DNA of 64,000 nt from an uncultured Clostridia bacterium. Its GTDB lineage: Bacteria; Bacillota; Clostridia; Monoglobales; Monoglobaceae. The stretch covers positions 48,098 to 112,097 of the forward strand of contig CANQQJ010000005.1 of NCBI GenBank assembly GCA_947625905.1, written 5' to 3'. A program made the position numbers and the translations under genes. Of the stretch, positions 63,301 through 64,000 are shown piece after piece; within the stretch, counting starts at the first letter, position 1; each line of letters starts with the position of its first letter. The notes beneath the pieces are model-generated. The model worked only from the letters and a program-made list of their open reading frames with translations, searched no databases and had not been told where the DNA came from.

Positions 63301-64000
63301 AAGTCTTTCATGACAGCTCCATTGCCGGTGGCAACCATACGAATACCTTCGACAGCTTTGATATCCGTCATTGTTTTTTCTGCGCCGTTTACATATAACT
63401 TATCATCAATATTTCCCTCGTCATTATTATGAGGAAGTATAACATTGCCGGTTTCCTTTTCTTTTACACTGTAGCTGATCGTCGAATTATCGAGGTCAAG
63501 CTCCCATTCAAGGTCGTACCATACGCCGGATTCAACTTTTGAAGCTGTGTGCAAATTTCCGTTGCCGTTTCCTGCCGCGTTTCTCAGATACAAATCTGCG
63601 CCGTTATAGGCAAGCAGCACAATATCATTGTTAACACCCGGACCCGAACCGTTCATCAGTCCTATCATTCCCCAGCCGCCGGTTACATCATTCCATTTCA
63701 GCGACATCTTAACCTTTATCTTGCCTTTATCGACGTTTGTAAAATAATTGCTCGTCCTCGCTTGGCTAGCTGTTCCCAGAGCTATTGCGTTATCCTCCGA
63801 ACTAATTGTAACATCACCGTCTACTTTGTTGCCGTTGCTGGATAAATACCATCCGTAGTCATTCGCTTTTCCGCCGGTCATTTGGCCGAAGTCGGGCTGC
63901 GTTATAACGCCGTCCCATTCGCTCTCTTCCAAATACTCAAACTTTACATTGTCGATGTTGGTAATATTATATTGTCTTGAGATAAAGTCAACTGCATAAA
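60342..64000 (-). CDS. Large secreted multi-jelly-roll protein, N-terminus beyond window
   Basis: At least 1218 residues; the frame stays open to the right edge (reading YAVDFISRQYNITNIDNVKFEYLEE before residue 1 of any listed start). Order in the visible part: end of module C; module A (EWDGVITQPDFGQMT ... KDFSVTDPS); Thr/Pro linker (about 63000-63260); module B (YTQDFDNLGTGALS ...); module C (NFNNYDVASNFAADGD ... NIDNVKLEYLD); a second module A (EWDYVIAKPDFGKMT ...); an Ig-like domain; and the shared C-terminal domain (FFVCDGINTLVPYCPALTLKQ). Concanavalin/LamG-like modules suggest glycan binding. No catalytic residues are seen. Its TGA stop is followed within a few bases by the GH-A gene. 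Confidence 0.82.
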   Translation of the reverse strand, partial: YAVDFISRQYNITNIDNVKFEYLEESEWDGVITQPDFGQMTGGKANDYGWYLSSNGNKVDGDVTISSEDNAIALGTASQARTSNYFTNVDKGKIKVKMSLKWNDVTGGWGMIGLMNGSGPGVNNDIVLLAYNGADLYLRNAAGNGNGNLHTASKVESGVWYDLEWELDLDNSTISYSVKEKETGNVILPHNNDEGNIDDKLYVNGAEKTMTDIKAVEGIRMVATGNGAVMKDFSVTDPSVIIAPVDTPTPAVTAAPTPTTAPTPTLTPAQTPGTLTPTQTPGTSTPAPTATTPAATSTPTPTATAPAATLTPIPTPTLAPTPTAAVPAETSRPAPKPGSMAGGAYTQDFDNLGTGALSADYWDAAGAGSASAVVENGDGGHGNVLKIDDKTMQPILYLSDSEGNPVSGKFETKFDIKTDSLAKTRVDFITNRLKGEQSDNNTVFLTGNDSSIYLNTGETTSAQFYAGEREADKWYTVSAIVDLTKQLYSVKVTDEGGSIIASQGGMPTRGNELNTLRFYAEGAAYIDNVSVTSDPEEEVNKVIIDENFNNYDVASNFAADGDKTTTPNFHHWIKRAPNAPGIQNKSSDSDGDKVLQITRTGDYSGGTYDATLMLGNGHNPATNAAQKAYYRTGTYKLTFDWQVKDSASDKGFYLSFVPEHENYSTSNGFIPIYATGGALYKQAVNRNNISTKYGTYTPGQWYKFEVTVDLDTQKYHVKVLHNNQVVAFIHDFDMTYNEISGHGKMGEEDEGFYAVDFISRQGNVTNIDNVKLEYLDNGPEWDYVIAKPDFGKMTTETSANYGWFTGNSNTAILADKPVTVNDDGSIHLGTGSQERTFNYFTNAVKGKLKIDLSLRWTQAQSGWGTVSLMNGSGNTVNNDVMALAFNAGTLYFRNAAGSSGNLNTQVKVDAGRWYDFEWLVDLDNSKLTCTVKDDVGTVLYTLNNDPMYQNGVQKTMTDIKAIEGIRMVATGGADVKNLLVTDYQPTPTLSDEAVTIIDSKDGVHRVTELSIPADIKQITLDFNCELDPRTVGAITLKKDGVSDVPFIGTIDGTKYVMNINGGMLDGESSYTIDVPRSVSNTRGQSLGRAYTAEFRTAKIESKIELNGIKQGTSEIADIGGLTAGSKLTVEASAANVDAAPISLTFIAAYYSGNKMIYTEVSDPVIVNGHSALLSASEFTVPAQEILEQTDSVSFFVCDGINTLVPYCPALTLKQSNEE
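63000..63260 (-). repeat. Thr/Pro linker repeat in the right-edge modular protein
   Basis: Encodes TPTPTATAPAATLTP and TPTQTPGTSTPA-type units. Composition and wording closely resemble the linker of the 770-aa SLH protein (14110-14710), although the proteins are otherwise different. Confidence 0.7.

Overview
The window looks like part of a chromosome from an uncultured Clostridia-type Firmicute, probably a gut or other plant-fibre-fed anaerobe. The evidence is strong GGAGG ribosome-binding sites, lipobox solute-binding proteins, S-layer homology (SLH) surface proteins, YesN-like membrane AraC regulators, Lpl-type ABC permeases, and no outer-membrane (SusC/D-like) genes. This taxonomic call is inference. 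No rRNA, tRNA, CRISPR or transposase was found. Nearly every gene concerns capture, cleavage or import of a complex, probably uronic-acid-containing, glycan.

Layout. (A) 1-12.9 kb: a divergent sugar ABC transporter. The solute-binding lipoprotein is followed on the minus strand by a clan GH-A glycosidase with a CBM9-like tail and a large modular secreted protein cut by the window edge; two permeases lie on the plus strand. Next come a xylose-isomerase-like epimerase and a six-hairpin-like protein. (B) 13.1-34.9 kb: one long minus-strand operon running from an LplB/LplC/lipoprotein transporter through a 1466-aa heparinase-like protein, two lectin-like secreted proteins, a second 1075-aa heparinase-like protein and three SLH proteins to a terminator at 13.0 kb. 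(C) 35.2-43.3 kb: a GH105 hydrolase and BNR_4-type propeller gene pair, divergent from an AraC regulator and a GH3 enzyme. (D) 43.4-53.4 kb: a minus-strand set of mostly cytoplasmic enzymes and transporters (heparinase-like, GH39-like, MFS, DUF2264, GH28-like, GH88, EamA). (E) 53.7-64 kb: a second SLH pair with a clan GH-A glycosidase and another large lectin-like protein, cut by the right edge.

Proposed working model (inference): secreted heparinase-like lyases and GH-A glycosidases act at a cell surface decorated by SLH proteins and jelly-roll modules. Oligosaccharides enter through the two ABC systems and are finished in the cytoplasm by GH88, GH105, GH3, GH39-like and heparinase-like enzymes. 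No ABC ATPase is present, so a shared one encoded elsewhere is implied.

Three observations deserve most attention. First, a roughly 150-bp regulatory element occurs three times (34.95, 38.73 and 53.5 kb) with TTTTTAAC direct repeats exactly 20 bp apart, as expected for an AraC-family operator; one copy is followed by a 21-codon relic of the regulator gene. Second, a two-gene SLH cassette is present twice with the same order and architecture. Third, a C-terminal domain of about 90 residues is shared by five otherwise different secreted proteins.
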